Assembly (NCBI GenBank): GCA_009760855.2
Contig: WPIO01000105.1
Span: 60,001-124,000 of the forward strand
Length of the DNA: 64,000 nucleotides
From: Cristatella mucedo
Lineage: Eukaryota > Bryozoa > Phylactolaemata > Cristatellidae
Direction: 5' to 3'
Under the pieces are notes generated by a model. It had not been told where the DNA came from. It saw only the letters and a list, made by a program, of their open reading frames with translations, and ran no database searches. Position 1 is the stretch's first letter. Every line of letters begins with the position of its first letter. Position numbers and translations under genes: made by a program. Below are positions 13,985 to 25,720 of this stretch, piece after piece.

Positions 13985-14400
13985 CCTACTATGACAGAAC
14001 CTTGAAGTCGACATGCTACTTGACTGGGAATGAATGCAGGTCGGCGAGAAGCTGAGCGATCAAGGCCACCAAGACGCTCACGACAGACGAGCCTAGCTGC
14101 AGAGTTTTGTATCGACTGTGAGCACCTGATTGCTCAGGTCGGAGACCTGAAAGCAGTTGGTTATACAAGTTGAGAGTGCATGTCACAAATGCATGGGCTA
14201 ATGTGGATCTATAATCCCTGTCTAACCGATCCCGAATTGCTCTTTATTTGGGAGGGGAGGATCAATTCTACTGGAGAACTTACACACAGAAAATTAAAAT
14301 ATTTTTAAAGCGACCTCGAAGAACTCAATCTTATAGTCACCACTTTACATGGGCTAGAAAGAAAGTATAGCAACAGGTAAGTGATAAAACGTTGCGAAAT
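13985..14400 (-). mobile_element. LINE family A RT C-terminal fragment plus decayed tail
   Basis: Complement of the QLVQNSAARLVC-type C terminus (TGACAGACGAGCCTAGCTG wording shared with 15.68 and 29.28 kb), followed at 14280-14400 by a weak family A tail. Confidence 0.55.
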
Positions 14401-15089
14401 TGCATCTTACCTAGACAAATAGACAACAATTCACACACACACACACTTAGTAAATACTGTGAGGAATGGGTAGCTGTCAAGCGTCCTTTTATAAAATGTC
14501 GTCATGTCCAAGAGTGTCAACGTTTCAATAAGTAGCAAGCTCCAGGATTTGGACAGCTTCAACCAAAAGCATGGTCTCTTCGGAAGGATTAGAGGCAGGT
14601 AGGAAGCACAACTCTCTGACCAGATTGAGAAAAGCTGGTAGAGGTAAAGAACCCTCAGAAGTGAGTATCGCAGATTGGTAAGCCTGATGACAACAATGGC
14701 AAGCCCTAAGAGGAAATGACGTGATTTTTGAAGTCGACGCTGCAATGCTGACCGAGTACAGATCAGTAAGAAGTTGTGTAATGTGGCAGTTACAAAGTTC
14801 ACGGCTGTAGAGATTTAAACCCTCAATAGCTTTGTCTTTTTGAACAGGCTGTAAATATCTGTTTGGAGAGAGCTAAAATGTCTGGATAAAATTTTACAAA
14901 TGCTGGACTAACATGGCTATGATAGGCGTATTCAAGCCCAATCAAATGTCTTCCTATTATGCACGGCCCAAAGGGAGTCGATTTTGAACATAAGGCTGAT
15001 TTGGTCGACTACTAAAAGATCAATTCAGTGAAGGACACCTAGATTCTCTTGCCGAGGTTGATGGAAAAAATTTGACGGCTAGCCTAGCC
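14401..15089 (-). other. Leu-rich 123-codon minus frame of unknown nature
   Basis: 14802-14431 is open on the minus strand and Leu-rich (SWSLLLIETLTLLDMTTF). It lies between LINE A pieces and may be a degraded LINE segment. No function assigned. Confidence 0.3.
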
Positions 15090-15960
15090 AGTTGATAATA
15101 ATAATAATGCACTTGATAAAGCGCCCTCAGAGAACTCAATCTCTTTCTAGGCGCTTTACATTTGCTTCAAAGAGAAACGCGATTGAATGCTGAGTACTAT
15201 CATGCTCGCGAAACAGCATAAATGACATGGTTAGGGGTGACATGCACAGGGTCAGCATGCAAATGTGGTTAGTGGCAGCATGCACAGTGTCAGCACGCAT
15301 AAGCACATCAAGGACGAGTCACAGGGACCCACTAAAAGCTGTCCTAAATAGGTGTTTTAAGTTTTTTTAAATGTGGTCAGGTCAGAAGATGTTCTGACGC
15401 AGGTCGGGAGGGAGTTCCAGGCTTTGGGAGCATACGAACTAAATGCACGGTCTCTAAAGGATTTTCAGGTTTGTACGAGGTATTTGTAGACTGTTGGATT
15501 CCGAAAAGCATGTGGTACGATGCTTGGCCTGATGGGGTAGTATATCTGAGAGATAGGCTGGAGCCATAGAATGAAGGGACCTAAAAGTGAGCGACAAAAC
15601 CTTGAAGTCAATCCGTTGCTTGACTGGTAGCCAGAGCAGGTCGGCGAGAAGTGGAGTAGTGTGGCAACTGCGACGCTCATGACAGACAAGCCTAGCTGCA
15701 GAGTTTTGCACCAGCTGCAATCGCCTGATCGCACATGCTGGTAGGCCAGCAAGCAGTGAGTTACAGAAGTCAAGACGGGATGTCATAAATGCATGAACCA
15801 ACCTAGATGCGGTATCCTTGTCTAAACAAGCTAGAATTTTAGCAAGTGCATTGTTATAGAGGCTTAGCTGCAAATTTGTGCACCCATTAAAAAATCTTAC
15901 TGCAGTGGCAAGAATAGCTGGAAGTAGTGAGCTACACCAGTCCAAGTTGAATGGCTAGTT
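15090..15960 (-). mobile_element. LINE family A 3' third
   Basis: A 163-codon minus frame (15945-15454) reads [33 protein letters not shown] and [18 protein letters not shown], the C terminus of an L2-type RT ORF. The 3' UTR and a perfect hairpin AAAGCGCC/GGCGCTTT with inner AGAGA/TCTCT follow, ending in (ATT)n. The frame lacks the YADD box. Confidence 0.75.
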
Positions 15961-16104
15961 GAGGTGCCCAGTGAAACTACGACAGCAAGAGGAGCTGGTG
16001 ATGTTAGAGGATACTCCGAATCCTTGAAGGCAGGTGAGCCCGAGAGAATAAATAAGGAGACCTAAGATAAAAAATTTGACCTTCACTCTTGAAAGAGCTG
16101 CATC

Positions 16105-16465
16105 CCTTAATGGAAGCTAGTTTTTCGTACGCATTCGGTAGCCAACAGACTTCATTTCACACACAAAAGAGAAAGTGGGAAACATAGCTGAGTCAGTGTA
16201 GCAGTTGTGGTAATGAGTAGCATGTAAGTAGCAGCTCAGGTTGGCTGGAGAGAATGTGCCACAGTCGGAAGCAGGATAGCAGTTGTCATTGCTTAAGACC
16301 TGTAGAAGTGAGTTCCACAGTATAGGACCTGCAGAGCAAAAGCTTCTGTCGCCAACCGTCTATAGGCAGAGGAATGGAACGACAAATTTATTGCCCATAC
16401 CGGAACTGAAGGCACGAGGGGGGCTGAAACTGGCTCAGCAGTTCAGCAAGGTACAACGGAGACAA
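16105..16465 (-). mobile_element. LINE family B 3' fragment
   Basis: Reverse complement of the family B C terminus and 3' UTR: wording such as GAGTTCCACAGT and GTCGCCAAC is shared with the 1.3, 23.6 and 38.9 kb copies. Truncated. Confidence 0.7.
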
Positions 16466-16649
16466 GCCGTTTCTTTCAGCAAAGTAGGCTCAAACCTCTG
16501 GGATTTGCTCAAAAAGTATTTAACGTCCGGAAGGGAAACTAGTTGGATTGCTGGTGTGAATGGCGGTTCAGGCCGTATGCTAGAGGCTGCTATATCACAG
16601 GCTGCGTGTGGCTGAGCGTCTGGCTCAGCCAAGCACGAATAATGACCTA

Positions 16650-16810
16650 AATAAAAATCCGAGCTGATTAAACAGCCTCTTTCTGTATAGCGACAGAAGA
16701 GCCTTTACGGCTATCACCACCGCTTGCAGTGACGATAAAGAATCGCTCACCGCAGGAATCGAACCCACGACCTCGGAAGGGTCGTGAAAGCAACCGCCTT
16801 ACCTAGTGTA
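16650..16810 (-). mobile_element. SINE2
   Basis: Minus strand: head with GTAAGGCGGTTGCTTTCACG, B box GTCGTGGGTTCGATTCC, hairpin AGCC-GTAAA-GGCT and CGCTATACAGAAAGAGGCTG. Confidence 0.75.
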
Positions 16811-18399
16811 AAGATCTCGATACTGGAAGAAGAGCGGTTTCAAATAGAGTCTGTAAAGGTAGCAGACGGGAGAGGTGCCCCGCGAAGTTGAGTGGAGAAC
16901 AACTAGGAGAGTTCACACAGAAGCCTTTCGTAAGATGCGAAGAACATTGATGAATGGATAAAAGACTGAGGTGATGGTCATGGAGGACGTGAGACAACGG
17001 GCCAGATCGGGGTGTCGAGATAACTTCGTAACTAGCTATCGGAATTATAAGCTACATATTGCCGGGCATACTTGCAGAGACGACTAGCTGTGGAAACGGT
17101 TACCTGCGGAGAACACTACCTGCGAACCACTCACTGTTACAAAGTACACTCTAATCACCAGTGAGTCGAGATGTTGTCTCAAGGCAAGCTTAACCTTGTA
17201 TGCGTTTCAAAAGCGAGTCATTTTAACCTCCTGATCAAGACTGTTCTTTCTTAAATCGTGTTTGGGCTTCCCTATCCAAAGTGTAGGAATGCAGATACTG
17301 ACATTAAAAATAGAGACGCGTTCAGGCTCGTATACAGGCCCTTCATTATAGTGAAGTAGAAGTTCGGGAAACATCAAAATCTAGTCTACCCTACCATCCC
17401 TTGTAAAATTGCTTAAGGAATGCATGTCCTATGATCATCCACAAAACTTTATTAGCATTCCTAGGCTAAAGTGGTGCAGAGAAGATTAAAGACCACTTGT
17501 TTAGGGATCTTTGTTTGTGGAACTTCACAGAATGTCTTTCGGGGCGACATCAAGCCGTATAGGACCACAAAGAAGTCTTTGATACACCCATTATTAGTAT
17601 ATTCCGCGTTCCCCGTGTATCCTATTCATGGCTCCCCCCGTGTGTTGGCGTCTTTCGGCGGAAGCTCTCGACTGTGGTGGACGTCGACTCCGACTAGCCG
17701 AGCAGTTACTCAGCTAGCCGGATCTTTAACGGCGTACACTCGTACTGTTGGAATCGAGTCGGTACAACGGCAGGACTGTGGAAGCCGACTGACCAACTAA
17801 CAGGTTTGTTCTCGCTTGCTGCGTCGTCTTTCTCCGCCACAATGTACTATGTATAGGACCCTCCCTGTAGACTTTTTTAGTTCCCCTGTTGTAGTTGGTG
17901 CATGCGCTATTATAAAGAGGTTTAACCTGACGGCCGCTCGTCTTACCGTAGCTCAGCCGTGTAGTTTGGTTTATACATCAGAGAGGCAGCCGATGAACAA
18001 CGCCAACGGTTTATTGCACAAGGCACGGATCAGCAAGATGCACGACTGCCTTCGCCCCCTTCTCACAATCGAGTCTCCCTCCTCCACTCCTCCGTTCCAC
18101 CATCTCGCCACCACCAGGTTAACGGCCCGTGTCCATCCCACATCACAGGCGGACCACAGCAGTGCACCGGCCGACCCTGATGGTGAATCCACCATCTGCC
18201 CACCAGCTGGTTACTGGCCTATGCCCACGCCATATCACAGGCTCATCAGAGGAGCCCGCACACAATACATACATACACACGTACATACGAACTACAAGCC
18301 GCATGGCGAGCGGTGGCGTGGCCAGAGGGTGGCGGGGCTTGGCGGGAAATAGCCACGGACTCCTGGAACTCGGCTGCAATTCAGTACCGCTCCTATAAT
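16811..18399 (+). other. Unrecognised region with two adjacent plus frames
   Basis: Frames 17471-17800 (109 codons) and 17816-18352 (178 codons) show no domain and have odd composition (His, Pro, Arg-rich end). It leads into the 121-bp array. Could be unclassified transposon sequence. Confidence 0.35.
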
Positions 18400-19002
18400 T
18401 TGGTCTGTACAGTGTTCCTTGGTCTTAGCACGTCCGTGTGGTAGTCGATCCGAGCAGTTGATTAAAGCTCTTAGTCGTCACTCGTCTTTCACTTTCAGCA
18501 GAAGTAGGAGCTGCTCTGATTTGGTCTGTACAGTGTTCCTTGGTCTTAGCACGTCCGTGTGGTAGTCGATCCGAGCAGTTGATTAAAGCTCTTAGTCGTC
18601 ACTCGTCTTTCACTTTCAGCAGAAGTAGGAGCTGCTGATTTGGTCTGTACAGTGTTCCTTGGTCTTAGCACGTCCGTGTGGTAGTCGATCCGAGCAGTTG
18701 ATTAAAGCTCTTAGTCGTCACTCGTATTTCACTTTCAGCAGAAGTAGGAGCTGCTCTGATTTGGTCTGTACAGTGTTCCTTGGTCTTAGCACGTCCGTGT
18801 GGTAGTCGATCCGAGCAGTTGATTAAAGCTCTTAGTCGTCACTCGTATGTCACTTTCAGCAGAAGTAGGAGCTGCTCTGATTTGGTCTGTACAGTGTTCC
18901 TTGGTCTTAGCACGTCCGTGTGGTAGTCGATCCGAGCAGTTGATTAAAGCTCTTAGTCGTCACTCGTATGTCACTTTCAGCAGAAGTAGGAGCTGCTCTG
19001 AT
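18400..19002 (+). repeat. 121-bp tandem array, five copies
   Basis: TGGTCTGTACAGTGTTCCTT recurs at 18401, 18522, 18641, 18762 and 18883 (period 121; the second unit is 2 bp short). Copies are nearly identical. A short variable site reads CTTTC in copies 1-2, ATTTC in copy 3 and ATGTC in copies 4-5, an ordered gradient. Each unit holds a pyrimidine-rich stretch ending CACTTTCAG/CAG, an acceptor-like sequence. No rRNA, tRNA or snRNA signature is seen. Confidence 0.9.
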
Positions 19003-19145
19003 GTGCTTCATCCGCTATATAAATGAGTTGATTTGGAGAAACCAATAGTTACTTTCACTCTACTTCACCTTTTCATGTGCAGGTATGCATAAGTAATAAG
19101 TTTGCAAGCGACAAACAGTACCCAATGTCTGACTGCAAGCAAAAT

Positions 19146-19196
19146 GTCGAACGTTCAGCCGCTATAGCCGTAGGGCGGAGGCTGAACGCGTTCGAC
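19146..19196. repeat. Long hairpin
   Basis: GTCGAACGTTCAGCC (19146-19160) pairs with GGCTGAACGCGTTCGAC (19180-19196), leaving a two-base bulge and a loop of about 19 nt. It sits between the 121-bp array and the composite element. Confidence 0.6.
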
Positions 19197-19320
19197 TGGC
19201 CGTTGTCTCGCCCGCCCCCACCCGTCCTCCCAAGCAGCTAGGCCAGTCGGCCTTCGCCGTACCAGCTTGGGCAGTCTGACCAGTCATTAGAGCTACTCTA
19301 GCATAAGTTTCGAGCAGAGT

Positions 19321-19819
19321 GGTTCGTCGAATTACCACTATCCACCGAAATCCACTCTAATTAGGCTTGCAACGACCAAGCGTAAGCGTTGCCCAGCTCA
19401 AACTTTGCACTGATATTTTAGTATACGTTTAAATTTATATGTCCACAAAATTTCATATCGCTGCTCGCACGCGCACTTATGCAAATGAGCTTTGACGCCG
19501 TACGCCGGTACCGCAATCCACCGCAATCCAGTCTAGTTCTCGTCAAATCCGCCCCAAATCTGCTGCGAACAAAAGCTCCAAAAAGCTCCAAAGAGCTCAA
19601 AAAAGTCTGGAATATAAAACTACGCTACACGCACAATGTATCCGGAAAATTTCGCGCTATTCCGCTCACGCGTTCTAATGAAGTCCACTGAAATAAGATT
19701 GCAGTGGCCCAAGCCAATACCGTAATCCACCGAAATCCACTGCATGCCACCATGCAACGAAAGAAATCCCAATCGAAAAGCTCCTTTTTTGATTGCATAT
19801 GGCAGCAAACTCTGCAAAA
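19321..19819 (-). repeat. Left inverted arm
   Basis: Matches 25182-25720 in reverse orientation; both would translate to the same 65-residue frame starting MQSLL, which reflects the repeat rather than a gene. The right arm has an extra ~50 bp of GGATTTCGGT-type units near its outer end. Confidence 0.85.
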
Positions 19820-20989
19820 ATAGCTTTACTAATTAATGCAGCTTCTCGCCCTACCGCTGATGTTTTAGCACTACCCGCTACTTTAATGCTCACCACACCT
19901 GGCCGCTGAGGGCAGGTGACATGTTTTTTCTGCTGACCACAAGGTCTATCTCACCTGGAACGGTCGCTTGACCCGTACCCCTACGTCTCACGACTTGAAC
20001 TAAGGGTGTACACTTACAACGGATAGATTTCCGTATTTTTCCAGGCCGTTGCCGTCGATTGCCACGCATTGCCCTCGCATGTACGTTCAAGATTGGTTGA
20101 TAGGACGTGGTTGCACTTTTAATACAGCACAATGTTACGCAAGGAAATGTAATCTTCTCCCATCAGCTTTGTGTATAATTGTAACAGACAATCATAGATT
20201 GCTGTATTGTCTCGGGCAATTGCCGTCGATTGCCATGGATTGCCCAAAGTTGAATGCGAAAAGGGACAGCATGTGCGCCCACAGTGAGCGCTATGTAGTA
20301 GGATTCATACAAATTCAAACCACCAATTTACAGCAAATTTGAACTAGATTGCTGCAGAGACCGGGCCATTGCCATCGATTGCCGTAAATTACCCTCGATT
20401 ATGCCTTTGTCGATTGTATAAAAGGATGTGGCTGCACTTTGAATGCAGTGCAGTGCAATACACAAGAAAAGTTGGAGCTTCTCTCAGTAGCTGTCGCTGC
20501 ATTTGTAACTGTCGTTATGGATTGGCGTATTTCCCCGGGCCATTGCCGTCGATTGCCATGGGTTGCCGTCGATTGAACGCGTACCATGGGGGAAAATTAT
20601 TCGCGTACACAACAGGTACATGTTATGTGGAATGAGAGTGGCAGTTTATTGCAGCCAATCTTGTCAATTTTCTACGGATTTCGCTGTCGGCCCCTAAAAC
20701 TGCTGTTGATTGCCGTGCATTGCTGACAGTTAACAAAGCATCTTGAAAGCTCCATGGGGACGCAGCGGAATGTTATATGTAATGAAAGTTGAGGCTTCCG
20801 CACTGCCAATTTCTCTTCAATTTGCCGGGAATTGGAGTATTGGCCCAGGACATTGTTGTCGATTGCCGTTCATTGCTCGCGATTGTACGTTTGCGATTGG
20901 TTGAAAGAATTTAATTGCACTTTCAGCACAGTGGGCTGTGACAGGTAAGATATATTTGATCTTGGCCCAGTCACTTTTCAGTGATTTGC

Positions 20990-23872
20990 GATGGACCATA
21001 ATGGAGGGGTTACTTATCCACGATCAGGTAGTTCGTGAGAAGCTAGATGCATTTCTGCTTACTGAAACCTGGATGACGCCTTGTTCCAGTAGCTGTATTT
21101 CCGAGACCACTCCACCCGGGTTCTCATTCTATCAGTCCATGCATTCTGACAATGTTGTTGGCGGGGTTGCAAATGTTTTTCGCGAATTGTTTGGCTATAA
21201 AATGTGCAGTTTCTCGCATGGGTCATCGTTTGAATCGGTTGCTATCAGGTCTTCATCAAAGACAATGCCTCTCACTGTTGTGGTGTACCGGCCTCCTTCC
21301 GGCTGTCTAAACCTGTTTATAGAGGAGTTTTCTGAGTTCCTCGCTAAAATATTTGTGTGTGACAGGCCATTACTGATTGTAGGAGACTTCAATATTCACG
21401 TTGACAACCCTTGCAACAGCCAGGTCCGCTCATTTCTTGAATGTCTGGAGAATTTTGGTTTGGCCCAACACGTTAATCATAGCACCCACGTCGGTGGCCA
21501 CATTCTAGATCTCGTGATCACTAAGAATGTCCTCCCTACTGACCTTGTGGTGTGCCCACTGACCCTCTCAGATCATTGTTCGGTCTCGTTTACTGTTCCT
21601 GCTCCCTCGTACGTACAGGGCAATGTCGAATTTGCCAAACGACGTAACTTACAAAGCATTGACGTGGACAAGTTTTTGAAATCTGTTTGTGATGCAGGTC
21701 TTCTTGATCTGCTTTCAGACTCGCTCGGCAGCCTCGATACCCTCACTGATGCGATGAACATGACACTCAGGAGTGCTCTTGACAAGCATGCTCCCGTTCG
21801 CTCTATCCGTGTTCATAGTCGTGGAGATTCCTTTAAATTTACAAAAAAAACTCCTTAAGATGCGCCGGGTTAAGCGCAGGCTAGAAGGTCGTTTCAAAAA
21901 ATCGGGGTTGATGCAGATCTAGTCAATTTTAAAGACTTCCTTCGAGATTACACCCGAAAGCTTAAAAAACCAGGGCTTCTTTTTTCATTAGAAGACTGAA
22001 TTCCTGCCAGTCGGACATTAAACAGATTTATAAGACAGTAAACCATTTACTGGCCAATGCTGTCAGGTCTGACTCCCCAGATATTAAGGGCTCAGCCGAA
22101 AAGTTTTCAGCCTTCTTTATTGAAAAAATTGTGCACATTTGTGCCTCCATTAAGCCCCTCCGACCAAAGCTATCGCCGTTCCTCAACCTGTGACCCTCCT
22201 TAAAAGGTTCTCCGACGTTTCTGCAAGCGATGTGGCTGCCTTAATACGGTCTAGCAAAAAGAGCTCGTGTCCCGAAGACCCCATACCTTCATCTCTGTGG
22301 TCTTCACTAGCAGACCAACTTAGCCCTGCCATAACAAAGATTTGTAATGCCTCTTTGGGAAGAGGGGTCGTCTCCAAGTCCGTAAAATCAGCTATCGTTA
22401 GACCTATTCTTAAAAAGCCTGGATAAGACACAGAGGTCCTAGTAAACTATCGTCCAGATTCCCTTCTTCCGTTCTTATCAAAGATTCTTGAAAAAATTGT
22501 TGCTAAGCAGCTAGTTGAACATATTGAAAATAATGGAATGTCAGAAACATTTCAATCGGGGTTCAAGAGGCAGCACTCTACTGAAACTGCTCTCCTCCGT
22601 GTTAACAATGACATTCTACGTGGCAACGACGACGGGAATGTCACTGCCCTAGCTCTGCTAGATCTGTCTGCTGCCTTCGACACTATTGATCACGAAGTTC
22701 TGCTTGAACGATTGAGAACAACGATCGGTCTGGCAGACGAAGCACTGGCGTGGTTTAAATCATACTTGTCTGATCGTGTTCAATCCGTGTCGTGTGGGGT
22801 TCAGGTCTCAGACACGAGAAGGGTCACCTGTGGAGTCCCTCAAGGGTCTGTACTTGGTTCCTTGCTGTTCTCTATTTATACGAAACCTCTGGAAAAAGTG
22901 ATATGGCCCATGGAATAGGATATCACTTCAATGCTGACACTACTCAGTTGTATTTTTCATTCAAACCGTCGGAATCTGCTTCGGCAACTGAGAAACTGAA
23001 TGCTTGCCTTGCCGATATTCGATCCTGGGTGTCGGAAAACTTCCTGAAATTAAATTATGATAAAACCGGACTGCTGCTCATAGGACACCCTAAGCGTGTG
23101 GCTGGATTAAAAGGCTTTGCCATCCTAATAGGTGACGCTATTGTGCGGCCATCACCACTTGCTCGAAATTTAGGTGTCGTGTTCGACAGCTGCCTCAATT
23201 TCAAAAGGTTCATTCAGAAGACTGCCTCTACAGCTAGCCATCACATCCGATCCCTGTCCAAGATTAGGAGCTGTCTCCCACAGTGGCTTGTAAAAATTTA
23301 ACTAGCTCTCTAGTTGTGTCTCGGCTTGATTATTGTAATTCCCTTTTGGCTGGGCTACCAAAGAAAGCTATTATGCCACTACAGCGGACTATGAATATGG
23401 CTGCAAGTTCTTACGCTGACCCACAAGGCCCGCCATGGCTTAGCTCCTTCGTACCTAGCTGAACTGCTGCATCAGTTTCAGCCTATTCGCGCTCTCAGAT
23501 CCTGTGTGGACAATAAATTAGCTGTCCCATTCCTCCACTTAAAGACAGTTGGCGACAGAAGCTTTAGCTCTGCAGGTCCTAGACTGTGGAACTCACTTCC
23601 ACAATTCTTACGCAACGACAACTACTCTCCAACTGCCGACTGTGGCACATCTTTTTCAGCGGTTCTGAACTGCTACTTCTATGCTACTCACTACCTCAAC
23701 TGCTCTTCTGACTCTGCTATGCTTCCCACTTTCTCTCTGTTGCGTGAGACGAAGTCTGTTGGCTACCGAATGCGTACCGAAAGCCGCTTAGGCTGTGGGT
23801 GCGCTATACAAAACTCTCCTGAATAACACCCACATGGTCTTCATGACTTTGTGGAGTTACAGACGGAGATAC
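20990..23872 (+). mobile_element. LINE family B (L2/CR1-like), longest copy, 5'-truncated and dead
   Basis: A non-LTR retrotransposon copy. The frame at 20938-21858 enters the endonuclease near LLIHDQVVREKL, then LTETWMTP, a GDFNIH motif and LSDHCSVSF, the marks of an apurinic-type endonuclease. The reverse transcriptase follows in broken frames: ALIRSSKKSSCPEDPIP, LDLSAAFDTIDHEVLL (22.65 kb), GVPQGSVLG (22.83 kb), then NADTTQLYFSF where YADDTQLY is expected, so the catalytic Asp pair is lost. The C-terminal [10 protein letters not shown] motif lies near 23.6 kb. The 3' end has an AGCC-N5-GGCT hairpin (23782-23794) and ends near GTTACAGACGGAGATAC. It interrupts an array of 170-bp repeats. Frameshifts near 21.86, 22.42 and 22.9 kb make it non-coding. 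Confidence 0.85.
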
Positions 23873-25181
23873 ATTGTCGTAATTGCCCTGGCCATTGCCG
23901 TCTGTTGCCATGCATTGCCCAAGATTGAACGGTCTGAGCTGGTTGAAAGTATGTGTGCACGCAGTGAGATGTTACATGTAATGAGAATTGGAGCTTGTTG
24001 CAGCCGATTCCTCATCGATTTGCCACGGATTTCGATATTGGTCCCTGCCATTGCTGTCGATTGCCGTGTATTGTTGAAAATTAATGTAGAAATAGCTTGA
24101 CAGTCCTACAATTTCACTTTTAGCACAAAGAAATGTGAAATGCGATGACAATATTGAGTCTTGCAGCCAATTTAGTGTCAACTTGCCACGGATTGTAGTG
24201 GACTGCTGCTTCGAGCCGAGCCGTTGCCGTAGATTGCCGTGCATTGCCCGAGATTGTATGAGCGCAATTGCTTAAAATGATGTGGTTGACTTTAACCAGT
24301 GTGCTTTTTAGGATGCATTAAAAATTGAAACATTGCGAAACCGATTTCAGGGCATTTTACGTCAGATTGGTGTAAATTGAGGTATTGGCCCGGGCCATTT
24401 CAGTCAATTGCAGTGCATAGCTGCCGAATGACCGAGGAGATTGATGTGAAATTGTTGGAATACACAATAACCAAATATTAGAGCAACGTCTAATCACTAG
24501 TAGAGCTTAAATTGTTCGTATTTCGGTCGTTTTTCGGCGTGTTGCGGTATATTGACATACTGGCCCGGGCAGTTGCAGTCGATTGCAGTGCATTGCTGCA
24601 GAATGGCCGAGGCAATTACAGTAAAGTTATGTGAATACACAATAACCGAAGATTAGAGCAGCGTGCAATCATAATTAGAGCTTCTAGTGTACGCGTTCTG
24701 GTCGCTGTGTTTTGGTTTGCAGCGGATTTCGGCGGATTGAGGTGGATTTCGGTATGGGACCGGGTCTTCGCAGTCGATTGCAATTCATTGCATGTGAACG
24801 CGTGTGCAAAATAGAGCGACATTTTTTGGATGCACTTTGAACTGAGTGTAGTCCTACATGCAATGTCAATTAGAGCTTCGCGATTGCGATTTGAGGATGA
24901 TTTGCAGTGGAATTGAGTGGATTGCAGTCGTTTTCCAGGTCATTTCAGGCGATTGCCGCCCATTGCCACAGTGCGATGTTGCAGTTTTTTTATTTAACAC
25001 GGTTGTGCAAGTAGCATGGTTCACTTTAATATGCAATAAAAACTGGAGCTCGGAGCAATGTATTTCGATTTTTTATTAGGTGGATTCTGTGGATTGCGGT
25101 ATTGGCCCGGGCTACTGCAGTCGATTGCACTGCATTGCACGAGAACGGCCGTGCCAATGCAAGTGAAATTTTTGTAATGCA

Positions 25182-25720
25182 ATTTTGCAGAGTTTGCTGT
25201 CATATGCAATCAAAAAAGGAGCTTTTCGATTGGGATTTCTTTCGTTGCATGGTGGCATGCAGTGGATTTCGGTGGATTACGGTATTGGCTTGGGCCACTG
25301 CAATCTTATTTCAGTGGACTTCATTAGAACGCGTGAGCGGAATAGCGCGAAATTTTCCGGATACATTGTGCGTGTAGCGTAGTTTTATATTCCAGACTTT
25401 TTGAGCTCTTTGGAGCTTTTGTTCGCAGCAGATTTGGGGTGGATTTGACGACAACTAGATTGGATTGCGGTGGATTGCGGTACAGGCGTACGGGGTCAAA
25501 GCTCCTTTGCATAAGTGCGCGTGCGAGCAGCGATATGAAATTTTGTGGACAGATAAATTTAAACGTGTACTACAATATCAGCGCAAAGTTTGAGCTGGGC
25601 AACGCTTTCGCCCGGTCGTTGCAAGCCTAATTAGAGTTGATTTCGGTGGATTGTGCTGGATTTCGGTGGATGGAGGTGGATTTCGGTGGATTGAGGTTGA
25701 TTGCGGTAATTCCTCGAACC
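25182..25720 (+). repeat. Right inverted arm
   Basis: Reverse complement partner of 19321-19819. It contains GGATTGCGGTGGATTGCGGT, two exact decamers, and at 25640-25710 further GGATTTCGGT repeats. Confidence 0.85.

Larger units (their letters stand above)
19321..25720. mobile_element. Composite foldback-like element: inverted arms plus ~170-bp repeat interior, LINE B inserted
   Basis: The left arm (about 19321-19819) is the reverse complement of the right arm (about 25182-25720), over 90% identical by eye, including the outer GGTTCG...CGAACC ends. Between them lie degenerate units of about 150-195 bp, all in plus orientation. Their core (CATTGCCGTCGATTGCC) occurs near 20045, 20213, 20361, 20537, 20690 and 20845. 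After the LINE it recurs near 23885, 24041, 24215, 24388, 24562, 24758, 24935, 25107 and 25287. The arms contain the related GGATTGCGGT decamer, doubled. No transposase frame and no clear target duplication are seen. It resembles foldback-type elements but could be a satellite-derived rearrangement. Confidence 0.6.

Noticed and set aside
17816-18352. 178-codon frame as a gene
   Set aside because: No start context, domain or splice support seen, and its composition changes along the frame. Kept only as an unrecognised region.
18400-19002. CRISPR-like array
   Set aside because: Units are direct full-length duplicates with no unique spacers, in a eukaryotic genome; an ordinary tandem array.
19620-25382. 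Two near-identical 65-codon frames on opposite strands (19817-19620 and 25185-25382) as a duplicated gene
   Set aside because: They are the same segment of the inverted arms, with repeat-like DNA, no domain and stops immediately outside.
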